Counted from the stretch's first letter, positions 33,631 to 46,171 are shown. The stretch is DNA of 64,000 bases from Lycorma delicatula (GCF_047948215.1 NC_134460.1:10721501-10785500), one strand, 5' to 3'. Numbers and translations: made by a program. The notes: generated by a model from the sequence alone, not told the origin.

Positions 33631-35039
33631 TGTTTACGCTATTCTAGCGTAAAGTTTCCGTTATTTTCTACGAATTCCAAGCTAGGGTGGGTCTCGTTGT
33701 CTTATAACAGGAATGTTAAATTTCACTTTGTTCCGAATTTTTGTGTTTCTCAAATCTACCTGTTTCTATTATTTGTTCTTGTGTTCGACCCTCCCTCCGT
33801 CATCCTTAGTGACCGCGTCCATTCTTCTATCGAATTATTTTTGTCTACCCTTTTTCATACACCCGTTATTTTTTCGTCCCCTTACTAATACATGCACGCA
33901 TCTCTTGTCTTTTACACATACTCTCTCATGTACACTACCTCGATCTGGTTTCCCACTTTTTCTTTCGCCATCTTTTCGACAGAGTAGATCGAACATCTCA
34001 CCAGTGCAGTCGCCTATGGCCATACTCTCCTGCAAACTTTGTGGTAATATTCTCATTCAAGCAGAATCTCAAAACTCGTCACTACACATCTGAGATTCTA
34101 CGCATCATTCTACCACCAAACCACATCACACCTCTGTATTCCTGATACACCCGTACGGACTACGCCCAGGATTACATATGTATTCATCTGTACTTGCTTT
34201 TACGAGTTCATCTCTTGCTAATATTTGTGTGTGATACAGGCAAGTGCAAATTATTCATATTAAACGTTTATGTTATCCTTGTTCATGTGTAGCCCATTTT
34301 ATGGGTTATTAAATGCAAACTATCGTTCTCATCAAATCTACTTTTAATTTAAACATTACTTCAGAATTATAAAACTTATGTGCGATATATTTCATATATT
34401 ATTATTGATAACTATTATTATATTTCGTGTTGTTCATCAAAAGTTCGTGTTCAAACGTCAGTTACTCAGAGTAAATTACCTTTACTTGAAAGGTTTATTG
34501 ATAAACAATAAGTGATAAATGATAATGAGGCAATAAATGATAATTTAATCTAATTTAACTTGTTAATCGCCGAGATTAATTCGTATCTATTCATGCACTG
34601 AATTCATATTCTCTTAAATTAATCTAAAGAAAATTACTCCGGATATGAAGTTATGTTTTTGTGCTTCTTTGTAACTTAATACTTTCAAGAAAACTTACTA
34701 TTAGAATAAATTCTATTTATATTATTATTTATTTTAATGTGATTATATTGTGATTTAACGCTTTCTATACTGAAATTATTGTAAACAACCCTCTTATTTT
34801 CCGGCTCTGTTACACTGTGTATTTATAAAGGTTTATTCATGTATTTTTGTATTTAACAGCATTATTCATTTGTTAATTCAGCTGATATATTAAGTAGTAT
34901 TAAGTCATGGTAATTTCATAATTTCCTGTTATGTTTTAAGATTATAATTATAACATAAATTCATTTGGTACACTTTCAATAAAGTCCAATTTCTTTTGGC
35001 AAATACTAGCTGTGTGTTTTTTGTTAACTTTACCCAACA
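33631..35039 (+). mobile_element. Solo LTR, family L, copy 1 (1409 bp)
   Basis: It begins TGTTTAC and ends CCCAACA, so the ends are TG...CA. The 5-bp sequence ACAGC lies immediately on both sides (33626-33630 and 35040-35044), the size typical of retrovirus-like integrases. AATAAA at 34978-34983, near the 3' end, fits an LTR poly(A) signal. Nearly identical to 41144-42511. No internal coding region or primer-binding site follows, and each copy has its own duplication, so they are two solo LTRs and not the ends of one element. The short frames inside are not genes. Gypsy or BEL origin is undecided. Confidence 0.85.
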
Positions 35040-35044
35040 ACAGC

Positions 35045-36234
35045 TTTAGTTCACTACCATCAGCACTTCCTTGGTAGAAATCAGTATGTGATGTCCGGTG
35101 TCTTTGTAAACAGACTTACAAAACTTACGCAGTAAGATTAAATATAATACCGGCTAACAAGTTCATAATCAATTACTATATATCATTTCCTGTTTATCCT
35201 TTATTTTAATTTACACATTTTAAATCCGATTTCATTATTTTTTTCAATTTACTGAATTCAATACAAAATGAACGAGGTCGTCTGTTATTCATAGAACTTT
35301 AAATATTAAGGACGTGATGATAACATACAGGAAACTAGGTGTAAGGCTAATGGTAACCTTACTAAGAAGAATAAGTCCTTTTTTATATACGGTAGAACAA
35401 AAACCATTTCCTTGGAATAGCTTTCCTTGCGTGAAAAAAAAGACGAGCCCTGCCAAAAAAAATGTGTGGAAAATTATCAGGGTGGGTAGAATTGCAATTG
35501 GTTCAAATCGGTTGGCTACTGGGGGAATACAAGCTGAAATGAAAGTCAAGAATCAGTGATTTCTGTAAATATCAAAAAAATTATTAATAGCATTATGTAA
35601 CTGTGACGGTTACAAGAGAAATTTATTTAAAAAATAACTTGGCGTTATTCATTTATATATGACGTTAATTTAAAATTTAAATATAACAATGTTTTTTTAG
35701 TTACATTTTTTTTATTAAAAAAATGGTATAATTTAAAATGTGTGATATTAAGGATTACTTAAGTTATTAGTAAGAATTAAATAAAATATGTTTTAAGATA
35801 CAGTAAAAGTTTCATCGCAAATATTCAACTGTGTTAAAATGAGTTCGTACTTAGTGTTTATGTGGAATCGATAAGTTGTGTTATGTCTTATTGTAAACTG
35901 TTTTTTATGGTCGTTAAATACCAAGACGGAAACATATCATGACTTTTAACTAAAGTAACAACTTATGTTAACGTGACTTTACTGCTTTAGAAAGTTTTCA
36001 TGGACTATTTGTATTCTTGTTTAAAACCGAACCGTACTTATCCATCGTAGAAGTTTGTAAATTTATGTGCTATTTACATTGTTCACTTCTGGAAGATTCT
36101 TTGATGGTTATTTTCTTTGTGTGCGAACGATTTTTTTAATATAATTAATATTATAGATTTTTTTTTTATTTTTACATTTCTTCCATTTTCATTCATTTTA
36201 AAATGTGTACGTTATAATCTGTTCAACTAGTGAG
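35045..36234. other. AT-rich sequence, no gene recognised
   Basis: Frames 35289-35549 and 35314-35559 overlap on opposite strands. Neither has recognisable motifs, so neither is called. Confidence 0.4.
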
Positions 36235-36506
36235 CAATAAGCGGTCTCCACTATTCAAATGAGATGAGGATATATATGACGTGTAAATGAGGTGTAGCTT
36301 TGTACAGACTGAAGCCGACCATTCTTAAGACGGATGGTTAATTGAACCCCAACCACCAAAGTACACGCGTATCCACCGACTAGTATCTTAAAATCTGTAT
36401 ATAAACAACAAAATTTTATTTGGATTTGAACCTCAGAACCTTCGATTTCGAAAATCAGCTGTTACACAAATGATTTTCTGCAATGATTTAACTACTAGAC
36501 CGGTGG
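36235..36506 (-). mobile_element. SINE family B, diverged minus copy
   Basis: GTAGCTTTGTACAGACTGAA, a CCACCAAAGTACAC segment and AAAATCAGCTGTT are followed by ACTACTAGACCGG, in the reverse order of family B. The tail end is lost. Confidence 0.6.
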
Positions 36507-36546
36507 ACTTTTTGTAATATAAATAATTGTTTTTATAATTAAAAAA

Positions 36547-37822
36547 CAATTAGTTTAACTAGTCATGCATCAAAAATCTTCACTAGAATTTTATACAGCA
36601 GAATTGAGAGGAGAGTGGAAGAAGTGTTAGGAGAAGACCAATTTGGTTTCAGGAAAAGTATAGGGACAAGGGAAGCAATTTTAGGCCTCAGATTAATAGT
36701 AGAAGGAAGATTAAAGAAAAACAAACCAACATACTTGGCGTTTATAGACCTAGAAAAGGCTTTCGATAACGTAGACTGGAATAAAATGTTCAGCATTTTA
36801 AAAAAATTAGGGTTCAAATACAGAGATAGAAGAACAATTGCTAACATGTACAGGAACCAAACAGCAACAATAACAATTGAAGAACATAAGAAAGAAGCCC
36901 TAATAAGAAAGGGAGTCCGACAAGGATGTTCTCAATCCCCGTTACTTTTTAATCTTTACATAGAACTAGCAGTTAATGATGTTAAAGAACAATTTAGATT
37001 CGGAGTAACAGTACAAGGTGAAAAGATAAAGATGCTACGATTTGCTGACGATATAGTAATTCTAGCCGAGAGTAAAAAGGATTTAGAAGAAACAATGAAC
37101 GGCATAGATGAAGTCGTACGCAAGAACTATCGCGTGAAAATAAACAAGAACAAAACAAAAGTAATGAAATGTAGTAGAAATAACAAAGATGGACCGCTGA
37201 ATGTGAAAATAGGAGGAGAAAACGTTATGGAGGTAGAAGAATTTTGTTATTTGGGAAGTAAAATTACTAAAGATGGACGAAGCAGGAGCGATATAAAATG
37301 CCGAATAGCACAAGCTAAACGAGCCTTCAGTAAGAAATATAATTTGTTTACATCAAAAATTAATTTATATCTCAGGAAAAGATTTTTGAAAGTGTATGTT
37401 TGGAGTGTCGCTTTATATGGAAGTGAAACTTGGACAATCGGAGTATCCGAGAAGAAAAGATTAGAAGCTTTTGAAATGCGGTGCTATAGGAGAATGTTAA
37501 AAATCAGACGGGTGGATAAAGTGACAAATGAAGAGGTATTGCGGCAAATAGATGAAGAAAGAAGCATTTGGAAAAATATAGTTAAAAGAAGAGACAGACT
37601 TATAGGCCACATACTAAGGCATCCTGGAATAGTCGCTTTAATATTGGAAGGACAGGTAGAAGGGAAAAATTGTGTAGGCAGGCCACGTTTGGAGTATGTA
37701 AAACAAATTGTTGGGGATCTAGGATGTAGAGGGTATACTGAAATGAAACGACTAGCACTAGATAGGGAATCTTGGAGAGCTGCATCAAACCAGTCAAATG
37801 ACTGAAGACAAAAAAAAAAAAA
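36547..37822 (+). mobile_element. RTE-like LINE, 5'-truncated, open copy with poly(A)
   Basis: The frame 36615-37805 (396 codons, open further upstream) is the same as the copy at 27898. By my count it differs at 11 residues, including RQGCSQSPL in place of CSLSPL and IRRVDK in place of IRWVDK. Motif A, FADD and the C-terminal tail are all present, and the family 3' end and poly(A) follow. ATAATTAAAAA flanks it (from 36535 and 37823-37833), a likely 11-bp target duplication with some uncertainty because of A runs. The few differences point to recent insertion. Confidence 0.88.
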
Positions 37823-37919
37823 ATAATTAAAAACTAATTGAAATTTTTTTCAACGATACTTTAATTTTTATTTTAAAATGACTTCAAAAATTGAAAAGAA
37901 CATGATTCGACCTGCATGT

Positions 37920-38480
37920 TTTTTGACGGAAAACATTTTTAAAATCATACTGAAACATACGGGTACCAGAAGGGAAATTTGTAGCGTAACGAAAAGGTCT
38001 ATATCGTCCTGCCTTAATAACTCTCTAACTATTAATCTCAGAGTCGTAAATGCGGTGACATTTTATAACTTACACGGTGAGCTCGCCGATACGACTTTGA
38101 GTTTGCGTCACTGGTAATTGGGTTGGCGGGGAGGGGCACAGCGCAGATCGGCCAAAACTGGCGCTCTCGCTCATTTCCATTCAGTGTAGCTCACGACTTA
38201 GACGTGATATCGCAGTGATTCGTGTGTTTGTGTTTATAGTTTTTCGAAGTAGATCGATTTAAGTAATAATAATATGTATTTTGAACGATATTTATGTGTA
38301 AAAAATTAAAGTAAACGTGTAAGAAATTATAAAAATTCAATACGTCAGCCTCGGCCCGAGCAAAATCCAGCCGGAAATATAAATTATGCATATTTTGGAA
38401 AGGGGAGGTTATGGACCACGCAAAGGCACCCCAATGTCCGGTGCCGAGCGAGCAAGATTGTTTCGGAAGCATCGGAAAGC
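37920..38480 (+). repeat. Repeat family E, copy 2 (~560 bp)
   Basis: Co-linear with 26555-27119. At 38433 it opens ATGTCCGGTGCC and reads MSGAERARLFRKHRKAG, continuing to the stop at 38623 (the frame from 38386 is 79 codons). The Arg/Lys-rich start is like the N-termini of some Helitron or other transposon proteins, but that is weak. No further domain is visible. Confidence 0.6.
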
Positions 38481-38722
38481 TGGCACGGCGCGCTCAGTGA
38501 ACGACACCGACGGCGCGAGCACCTCTACCGCTGCTTATTATGCCTTTTGTTTCTTACTTTTCATATCACAGACCGATGTTGAACAAAATTGTCGTCGAAT
38601 ATTAATCGAAATAAATATCGTGTAACATTTAGCGTATGTTTCATGTTAAAATTAAATTTATTACGCAGTCAATGTCTCGTTTTTATTTCGATCCGATACA
38701 CTAAAAGTGATTCGCTAACATA

Positions 38723-38856
38723 CAGACCGACCAGTTTATCTGTAGAGTTGGCCGAATGAAGGAACTAAAATTTTCAAATGGAGACTTTCAGGTTTATTAA
38801 AAAAAAATACGATGGTAGCTCTCCCATTTAACTCTACAGATAAGTTTGTCGGTCTG
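38723..38856. repeat. Inverted repeat, 27-bp arms
   Basis: Arms 38723-38749 and 38830-38856 match at 24 of 27 positions (CAGACCGAC...TTATCTGTAGAGTT). An 80-bp spacer separates them. Confidence 0.65.
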
Positions 38857-39089
38857 CAGCTCGGAGGACCTTCATCCAAGTTCTCTAACGTTTCAAGTTA
38901 AACCAACGGCCGTGCGCCCTGACACAGCCCCTCCCGATTTTTTCCATTGTATTTTCGATTCTTATTTCTTACCATACATAATATTATTTTAGATGATTAT
39001 CTTAACTTTTTTAACTTCTAACATAAATGGAAAAATTGTTTTTAAACGAAAAATTATTTTATCTTTTTAACCTTAAAGACATTTATTTT

Positions 39090-39400
39090 AAAAATGGAAC
39101 CGATTTGGAGATATGGACAACTTTGGATTACTAAAAACAGCAGAAACGTCGAGATAGTACAGCGATTCCAAAATAAATTACTGAGGAGAATCACAGAGGC
39201 GCCTAAGTTCGTAAGAGACAGTGAAATACACTAATATCTGGATTTACCGTATATTCGAAAAGAGACAGCCATTCGGTACTAAATGCAAATTGCGACTAAA
39301 CAACCACGTGAACTATTTAATTATTAATCTTTTAGACAATGGTGAAGACGTTAGAAGCCTAAAACGACTCCACGTGTTGGACCGTGGTGACCTTACGTGA
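39090..39400 (+). pseudogene. Jockey-type LINE ORF2 C-terminal fragment
   Basis: The translation shows IWRYGQLWITKNSRNVEI, then VQRFQNKLLRRITEAPKFV, a DLPYIRKE segment and, in another frame, LLDNGEDVRSLKRLHVLDRG. This is the end of Jockey-type reverse transcriptases just after the polymerase domain. Two internal stops and one shift make it a pseudogene. It stops at TGA 39398-39400. No matching upstream part is present. Confidence 0.75.
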
Positions 39401-40910
39401 TTTAAACTGTAACTGCGTCAACTTGTGTTACCGATCATTATTTAACTCCATTCAATTTTAGTTATTATTCTTTCATTATTAATTATAGTTTTATTTTCAT
39501 TCTTTTTTATAATTTCTTATAATTCTTATTGTTTTGCGTTGAAGTACTTATGGAACCTACTTTGTGCGTGTACTAACATTAAATGTTCGGTATAGGAATA
39601 TTAGTAAGTAATTTTTTAGGAGCTTAGATGAAAGTCTCTCTGCTTGCGATTGTACCGGATCATATTAATTATGGTTTCTTTAATACTCTAGCCGGTTGTA
39701 AATTTTATTTTCAGACAAAAAATAAATTATTTGCTACTTATTTAGTTTTATTTTATTAAAGTGTAGTGATATTTAGCCTACTGTCGTTATGAAAAAAAAA
39801 TTTCATTCGATGATTCAAGAAAATTGTTTGATAAACTTAATATAAAAAAACAATATATATATTCCTGGACTTTAGAGAGCCTTAGAAGTTGTCTCTTTAA
39901 TTTTTCTTTGCGCCTCTTTTTCTGATTCTTTTTTTCATAATGATGAAGTTAGTAGTCTTTTGCGTTTCTTACAATCAGCTTTTTTTCATATGGGTAGCGG
40001 TTTTTTTGTTGTTCTCTCCATATTTTAAATAAAAATAAAACAAATTTAAATAAAATTATAATTACTTAAAAACGGATAAGTAAAAATAAAATACTTTTTC
40101 AGTTTTTATGTTCAGAAGTCATACTAGATTAAGGTTTAATCAATTTTTGGTAATTTTTTAGTTGACGTTGTTTTCCAAAGGATTAAATTTAAAAAAAAGT
40201 TGAAAAATGGTTTAATTTTTTGTTTGATTTTAGGTCTCTTTTATTATTTCCTTTTTTTCCTAAGGTTGATTTCTATAACTTTTATCTTACTTAAATTAAT
40301 TTATCGCTTGTAACTACGTATTAAAAGGTGGAATAATTAACTTAACTTGAAGTTAATCCTATAACAAGTTAAGCTTTAACTTGTTGGTTTTAGTTGTCAC
40401 ATTTTACTTTACGGTTTAATCTTGATTAATTGCTGATAATAAATACATATTTTATACAATAGGCTACAACTAAACCGGTGTAAAATATTTTATTTTTTAT
40501 TTTGTGAACTTATTTTTCTCTGAATAAAATATACAACTGCGTAAATACATTTTTCTTCAGAACAAAAAAATTGTTTTCTTAACAACATTTTTCTTTCCTA
40601 AAGAGCTGTTAGCACGAAGACGTTTCAAAAATACGCTAAAACTTGTTTGATGAAACACTAACCATAATTTAATTTAAGATTAAAAAAGTATTAAATACCA
40701 CACGCTATATAATTTTTCAACAGTACCAATTAATTGATAAATGAAATTTAACTACTACTGACTGCCCTTCCGAATTAAATCTAAGAATAGATTTTTCAGC
40801 CACTTCCCATTAACCAACTGACTGAAACATTTGAATATAGGTTAGCTTCTGGAGATAATATGATAGTCATTATTGACTCCAATTAATTGATCATTAATAA
40901 AATTATAATA
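39401..40910. other. AT-rich sequence, no gene recognised
   Basis: No supported frame or named repeat. Confidence 0.5.
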
Positions 40911-41028
40911 CAGGGTCTTCATAAGAGAATGGTGGGGTTTTGAACTTGGATTAAATGAAAACAAAAATACTTACAGTTGATATTATTTATTTACAAAATT
41001 TTTTATCTCAAACAGTTTTTCTAGATAA

Positions 41029-43425
41029 CTAATAAGTTTCAATATGTGCATTAGTTCCTCGACAAATGTCCAATCGATATTCAGTTTCTGCTCATACCCG
41101 AATTAACATATCGTCTGTTATGGCTATAATCATTAATCCTTTCTGTTTACACCATTCTAGCGTAAAGTTTCCGTTATTTTATACGAATTCCAAGCTAGGG
41201 TGGGTCTCGTTGTCTTATTACAGGAATGTTAAACTTCCCTTTGTTCCGAATTTTTGTGTTTGTCAATTCTAACTGTTTCTATTATTTGTTCTTGTGTTCC
41301 ACCATTCCTCCGACAGCCTTAGTGACCGCGTCCATTCTTCTATCGAGTTATTTCTGACTACCCTTTTCATACACCCGTTATTTTTTCGTCCCCTTACTAA
41401 TACATACACACACTCTCCTGTCCACTACCTGGATCTGGTTACCCCCGTTTTCTTTCGCCATCTTTTCGGCAGAGTAGATCCAACATTTCACCAGTGCAGT
41501 CGCCTATGGCCATACTCTCCTGCAAACTTTGTGGTAATATTCTCATTCAAGCAGAATCTCAAAACTCGTCACTACACATCTGAGATTCTACGCATCATTC
41601 TACCACCAAACCACATCACACCTCTGTATTCCTGATACACCAGTGCGGACTACGCCCAGGATTACATATGTATTCATCTGTACTTGTTTTTACGAGTTCA
41701 TCTCTTGCTAATATTTGTGTGTGATACAGACAAGTGCAAATTATTCATTATTATTCATATTAAACGTTTATGTTATCCTTGTTCATGTGTAGCGCATTTT
41801 ATGGGTTATTAAATGCAAACTATCGTTCTTATCAAATCTACTTTTAATTTAAACACTACTTCAGAATTATAAAACTTATGTGCGATATATTTCATATATT
41901 ATTATTGATAACTATTATTATATTTCGTGTTGTTCATCAAAAGTTCGTGTTCAAACGTCAGTTACTCAGAGCAACTTACCTTTACTTCAAAGGTTTATTG
42001 CAATCAACTCTATCATTTAATCTAATTCAACTTGTTAATCGCCGAGATTAATTCTTATCTATTCATGTACTGAATTCATATTCTCTTAAATTAATCTAAA
42101 GAGAATTACTCCGGATATGAAGTTATGTTTTTGTGCTTCTTTGTAACTTAATACTTTCAAGAAAACTTACTATTAGAATAAATTCTATTTATATTATTAT
42201 TTATTTTAATGTGATTATATTGTGATTTAACGCCTTCTATACTGAAATTATTGTAAACAACCCTCTTATTTTCCGGCTCTGTTACACTGTGTATTTATAA
42301 AGGTTTATTCATGTATTTTTGTATTTAACAGCATTATTCATTTGTTAATTCAGCTGATATATTAAGTAGTATTAAGTCATGCTAATTTCATAATTTCCTG
42401 TTATGTTTTAAGATTATAATTATAACATAAATTCATTTGGTACTCTTTCAATAAAGTCCAATTTCTTTTGGCAAATACTAGCTGTGTGTTTTTTGTTAAC
42501 TTTACCCAACACTTTCCTTTAAGAGATGTAGGTCGCATATCTTTTGCGAATAAACAATGTTTTTTTTTATAAACTTCACAAGAAAAATCGCAAGGTGTCA
42601 GGTCTGGACTGCTTGGAGACCAGGTTATATATATCTTTGCCGGCCTATCCATCGATGTCCAAATTTTCCTTTCAAAGTCTTGCCGACGAATTCATTACAA
42701 AGCGGGGGTGCGTGCACCATCTTGTTGGATATGAATCCGTTGTATGTTTTTGAGTTCATCTAGCCGAATAAATTGTTTAACACATCGAGATAAAAATTTC
42801 CATTAATAGTCTTTTCAGCGAAAAAAAAGATCCGATTACACACATGATTTTTCATCACACCAAACCAAACATTAACTTTAGGCGTGTTGCGTCGTTTTTC
42901 AAAAATTAGTTGTGGGTTTTGAGATCCCCATATTCGTGGATGCTATCTGTTAACATACCCATTAATATGGAATGTATTAGCTTCATCCGTAAAAATGATA
43001 CCGTTTAAAATTGATTCGTTTTCGTTAATTTTGTGGAAAATGTCAATAGTAAAATTGAAACTGTTTTTTCATCAGGTTTCAATTCTTGTAGTAGCTGGGT
43101 TTTATATACATGTAATTTCAATATTTAGTGTAAAACTTGGTGAATTGTTGTTTTCGGAATATCTAACTTGAGGCTTCGACGAGAGATGGATTTGTTAGAC
43201 CTTTGATTACAGATTGTCTAATTCGTTCAACAGTTTCTTCTGGTATTTGCGGTCTGCCGATTGATTTTTCCTTTAGAACAAATCTAATTTCTTCGAACCG
43301 TTTGAACCAACGTCGTAGATCATTTTTATGCAGTGGCTCTTTTCCATATTCACATCGGACTAAAATTACGGACTTTAGTTCGCCTGCCACAAGACACACT
43401 TTGATTTTTCTTGAACAGTGAACAT
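41029..43425 (-). pseudogene. Mariner transposase, decayed and split
   Basis: Start codon at 43425-43423, stop at 41031-41029. Without the LTR this is about 1.02 kb or 341 codons, a usual mariner length. N-terminal part (43163-43410): LHKNDLRRWFKRFEE, then GRPQIPEETVERIRQS. First catalytic region near 42985: IIFTDEA, with HPRIWGSQNPQL-like sequence nearby. The third-Asp region near 42610 reads SPDLTPCDF (DD34D style). The C-terminal end lies beyond the LTR, at 41029-41143, with an EYRLDICRGTN-like segment. Several stops and frameshifts occur, for example just after the start and near 43080. Confidence 0.8.
41144..42511 (+). mobile_element. Solo LTR, family L, copy 2 (1368 bp)
   Basis: Same family and orientation as 33631-35039. 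TGTTTAC...CCCAACA ends, with AATAAA at 42450-42455. CTTTC lies on both sides (41139-41143 and 42512-42516) and differs from the duplication at copy 1, so the insertions were independent. Compared with copy 1 it lacks part of a TGATAAATGATAATGAGG-type segment. It sits within the transposase reading frame of the mariner. Confidence 0.88.
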
Positions 43426-43604
43426 AATAACGAATTAAACACGCCTCAGCCGCAATACGAAAACCGGTGTGGTGGTTTGAACTGCTGTTCCACAAACTTT
43501 TGGGTTGGAGGCTATCAGGGCTACCAACATAACCTCTCAAAATTTCCCTACTACCTCGATCTGAATTACAGAAACTCCGCCAGAGTCTTCTTTTATGAAG
43601 ACTG

Positions 43605-43916
43605 TATAATAATTTGTTATATGAACTGCGCAGTAACAAGAAAAAAATCTTTATTACACTGGAAGTGTAATGTCATAAGATCACATGTTTATAATGGTTA
43701 AAACAAGTTTCATTTTATTTATTTAGATTATATATTGTAAAAAAATATATTTTAATATATATATATATTAAAATAATTTTTTACAAAGCATACTCCTTCA
43801 TTAATTTATAAATGTATTAAAATATAACCCTACGTATTCTGTAAAACTAAAAATTAATTAATGAAAATATACATTTTTTTAAAAACAATGAACTCAACAA
43901 AATAATTAAATTAAAT
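43605..43916. other. AT-rich sequence, no gene recognised
   Basis: Includes an AT-rich palindrome around 43750-43780. No gene. Confidence 0.5.
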
Positions 43917-43927
43917 TAATTATGATT

Positions 43928-45167
43928 TTTTTTTTGTCTTCAGTCATTTGACTGGTTTGATGCAGCTCTCCAAGATTCCCTATCTAGTGCTAGTCGTTTC
44001 ATTTCAGTATACCCTCTACATCCTAGATCCCCAACAATTTGTTTTACATACTCCAAACGTGGCCTGCCTACACAATTTTTTCCTTCTACCTGTCCTTCCA
44101 ATATTAAAGCGACTATTCCAGGATGCCATAGTATGTGGTCTATAAGTCTGTCTCTTCTTTTAACTATATTTTTCCAAACGCTTCTTTCTTCATCTATTTG
44201 CCGCAATACCTCTTCATTTGTCACTTTATCCACCCATCTGATTTTTAACATTCTCCTATAGCACCACATTTCAAAAGCTTCTAATCTTTTCTTCTCAGAT
44301 ACTCCGATCGTCCAAGTTTCACTTCCATATAAAGCGACACTCCAAACATACACTTTCAAAAATCTTTTCCTGAGATTTAAATTAATTTTTGATGTAAACA
44401 AATTATATTTCTTACTGAAGGCTCGTTTAGCTTGTGCTATTCGGCATTTTATATCGCTCCTGCTTCGTCCATCTTTAGTAATTTTACTTCCCAAATAACA
44501 AAATTCTTCTACCTCCATAATCTTTTCTCCTCCTATTTTCACATTCAGCGGTCCATCTTTGTTATTTCTACTACATTTCATTACTTTTGTTTTGTTCTTG
44601 TTTATTTTCATGCGATAGTTCTTGCGTAGGACTTCATCTATGCCGTTCATTGTTTCTTCTAAATCCTTTTTACTCTCGGCTAGAATTACTATATCATCAG
44701 CAAATCGTAGCATCTATATCTTTTCACCTTGTACTGTTACTCCGAATCTAAATTGTTCTTTAACATCATTAACTGCTAGTTCCATGTAAAGATTAAAAAG
44801 TAACGGAGATAGGGAACATCCTTGTCGGACTCCCTTTCTTTTTAGGGCTTCTTTCTTATGTTCTTCAATTGTTATTGTTGCTGTTTGGTTCCTGTACATG
44901 TTAGCAATTGTTCTTCTATCTCAGTATTTGAACCCTAATTTTTTTAAAATGCTGAACATTTTATTCCAATCTACGTTATCGAAAGCCTTTTCTAGGTCTA
45001 TAAACGCCAAGTATGTCGGTTTGTTTTTCTTTAATCTTCCTTCTACTATTAATCTGAGGCCTAAAATTGCTTCCCTATACTTTTCCTGAAACCAAATTGG
45101 TGTTCTCCTAACACTTCTTCCACTCTCCTCTCAATTCTTCTGTATAAAATTCTAGTTAAGATTTAAG
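43928..45167 (-). mobile_element. RTE-like LINE, 5'-truncated minus copy
   Basis: The poly(A) is the T run after 43927. The coding part 43940-44713 (257 codons) runs from FADD to ASNQSND and is joined upstream to 44714-44899 (RQGCSLSPLLFNLYM) with a single stop, ATCTATATC near 44712-44720. The 5' end at 45167 is a truncation. An exact 11-bp duplication, TAATTATGATT, flanks it (43917-43927 and 45168-45178). Very similar to the copies at 28 and 37 kb. Confidence 0.9.
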
Positions 45168-45178
45168 TAATTATGATT

Positions 45179-46062
45179 AGTTAATCTAAATAAACATGAA
45201 CAATTTTTTTTAATTTTCTTTTTTTTTTACCCATCAAAATAATATTGTTCTTATTCGATTAAAAATAAAGGTGTCGTAGTGTGCTGATCAACACATTTGG
45301 TTTTAATGGTTCAACAAATATCTTTACAAAAATGTATTTGAATACACTTACAATTCAATAAAAAAAAAAGTAATACTTCTCACTATTTATAACGATGCGA
45401 TGTATTGTTCACGGTTACATAAAAGCTAAGTAATCCCGCTTTAAGCTTATTAATTTGATGACTAAAAAAAATATATTTTCTTCTTTTCTTAATTTTTTAT
45501 GTATTTTAATCAAAATATTTATTTTAAACTTTTTGTTCATTTATAAATTATATTCTTTAATTCCTCTATTAATTTTTGCTCTAAAAGGGAACAAGGAAAC
45601 TTACATAATCTTTAAGATTTATAAAAATAATAGATTTATAAATAGCTTCTTTTATGATATGAATAAACATTTCAAAACTATTACAGCTTATTGTTTTCTT
45701 TAATAAATTAAAATTATGAAGAGTCAATTGGAAACCAATTTCCTATTAAATTTTTTTATTATACCTTACGTGTTTTTGAAAGTGGTAGTAGTAGTTTGTG
45801 TTTTGTCTTACGTTTTATAATATGGTCGCTTTAAATCATTGTAGTTACTGCAGGAAAATATAATTAAACCTTTTAAATATGATAACACATGTAGGTATAC
45901 AACTGCGAAAATGAATATAAACTTTTACCTTAGTATATCTTTGCGCATAAATACAATTTCTGGACAATCTAAAAAAACTTTTCTTTTTTTAATTTAAAAT
46001 AAATGTACTTCCGCGTTTATTCGTTATTCGTCTGTTTATTTCTTCATATCTACATATATATG
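45179..46062. other. AT-rich sequence, no gene recognised
   Basis: The frame 45455-45703 is Phe/Ile/Leu/Lys-rich, as expected from AT-rich noncoding DNA, and is not called. Confidence 0.45.
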
Positions 46063-46171
46063 TCTCTCTCTCTCTCACACACACTCTCTCTCTCTCTCTC
46101 ACACACACTCTCTCTCTCTCTCTCTCTCTCGGTATGTGTATGTGTGTGTGCGCGCGCGCGCGTGTGTGTGT
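46063..46171. repeat. Compound dinucleotide array (TC)n(AC)n(TC)n(TG)n(CG)6(TG)n
   Basis: Alternating TC and AC blocks, then TG, six CG dinucleotides at 46151-46162 and TG again. The final ~35 bp are alternating purine-pyrimidine. Confidence 0.9.

Larger units (their letters stand above)
40911..43604 (-). mobile_element. Mariner transposon, ~1.32 kb, split by a solo LTR
   Basis: Left end CAGGGTCTTCATAAGAG (40911) and the inverse of the right end, CAGTCTTCATAAAAG (ending 43604), form terminal inverted repeats. TA lies next to both (40909-40910 and 43605-43606), the expected target duplication. Removing the 1368-bp LTR and one copy of its 5-bp duplication leaves about 1321 bp, a normal mariner length. 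Transposase remains fill the interior on the minus strand. Confidence 0.85.

Noticed and set aside
33577..34093. Two overlapping protein genes
   Set aside because: They lie in the solo LTR and overlap in different frames, without motifs.
35289..35559. Gene at 35.3-35.5 kb
   Set aside because: Open frames of similar length on both strands, without similarity or splice context.
33631..42511. A single ~8.9-kb LTR retrotransposon with 1.4-kb LTRs
   Set aside because: Each LTR has a different 5-bp target duplication and the space between holds SINE, LINE and other unrelated elements with no gag-pol.
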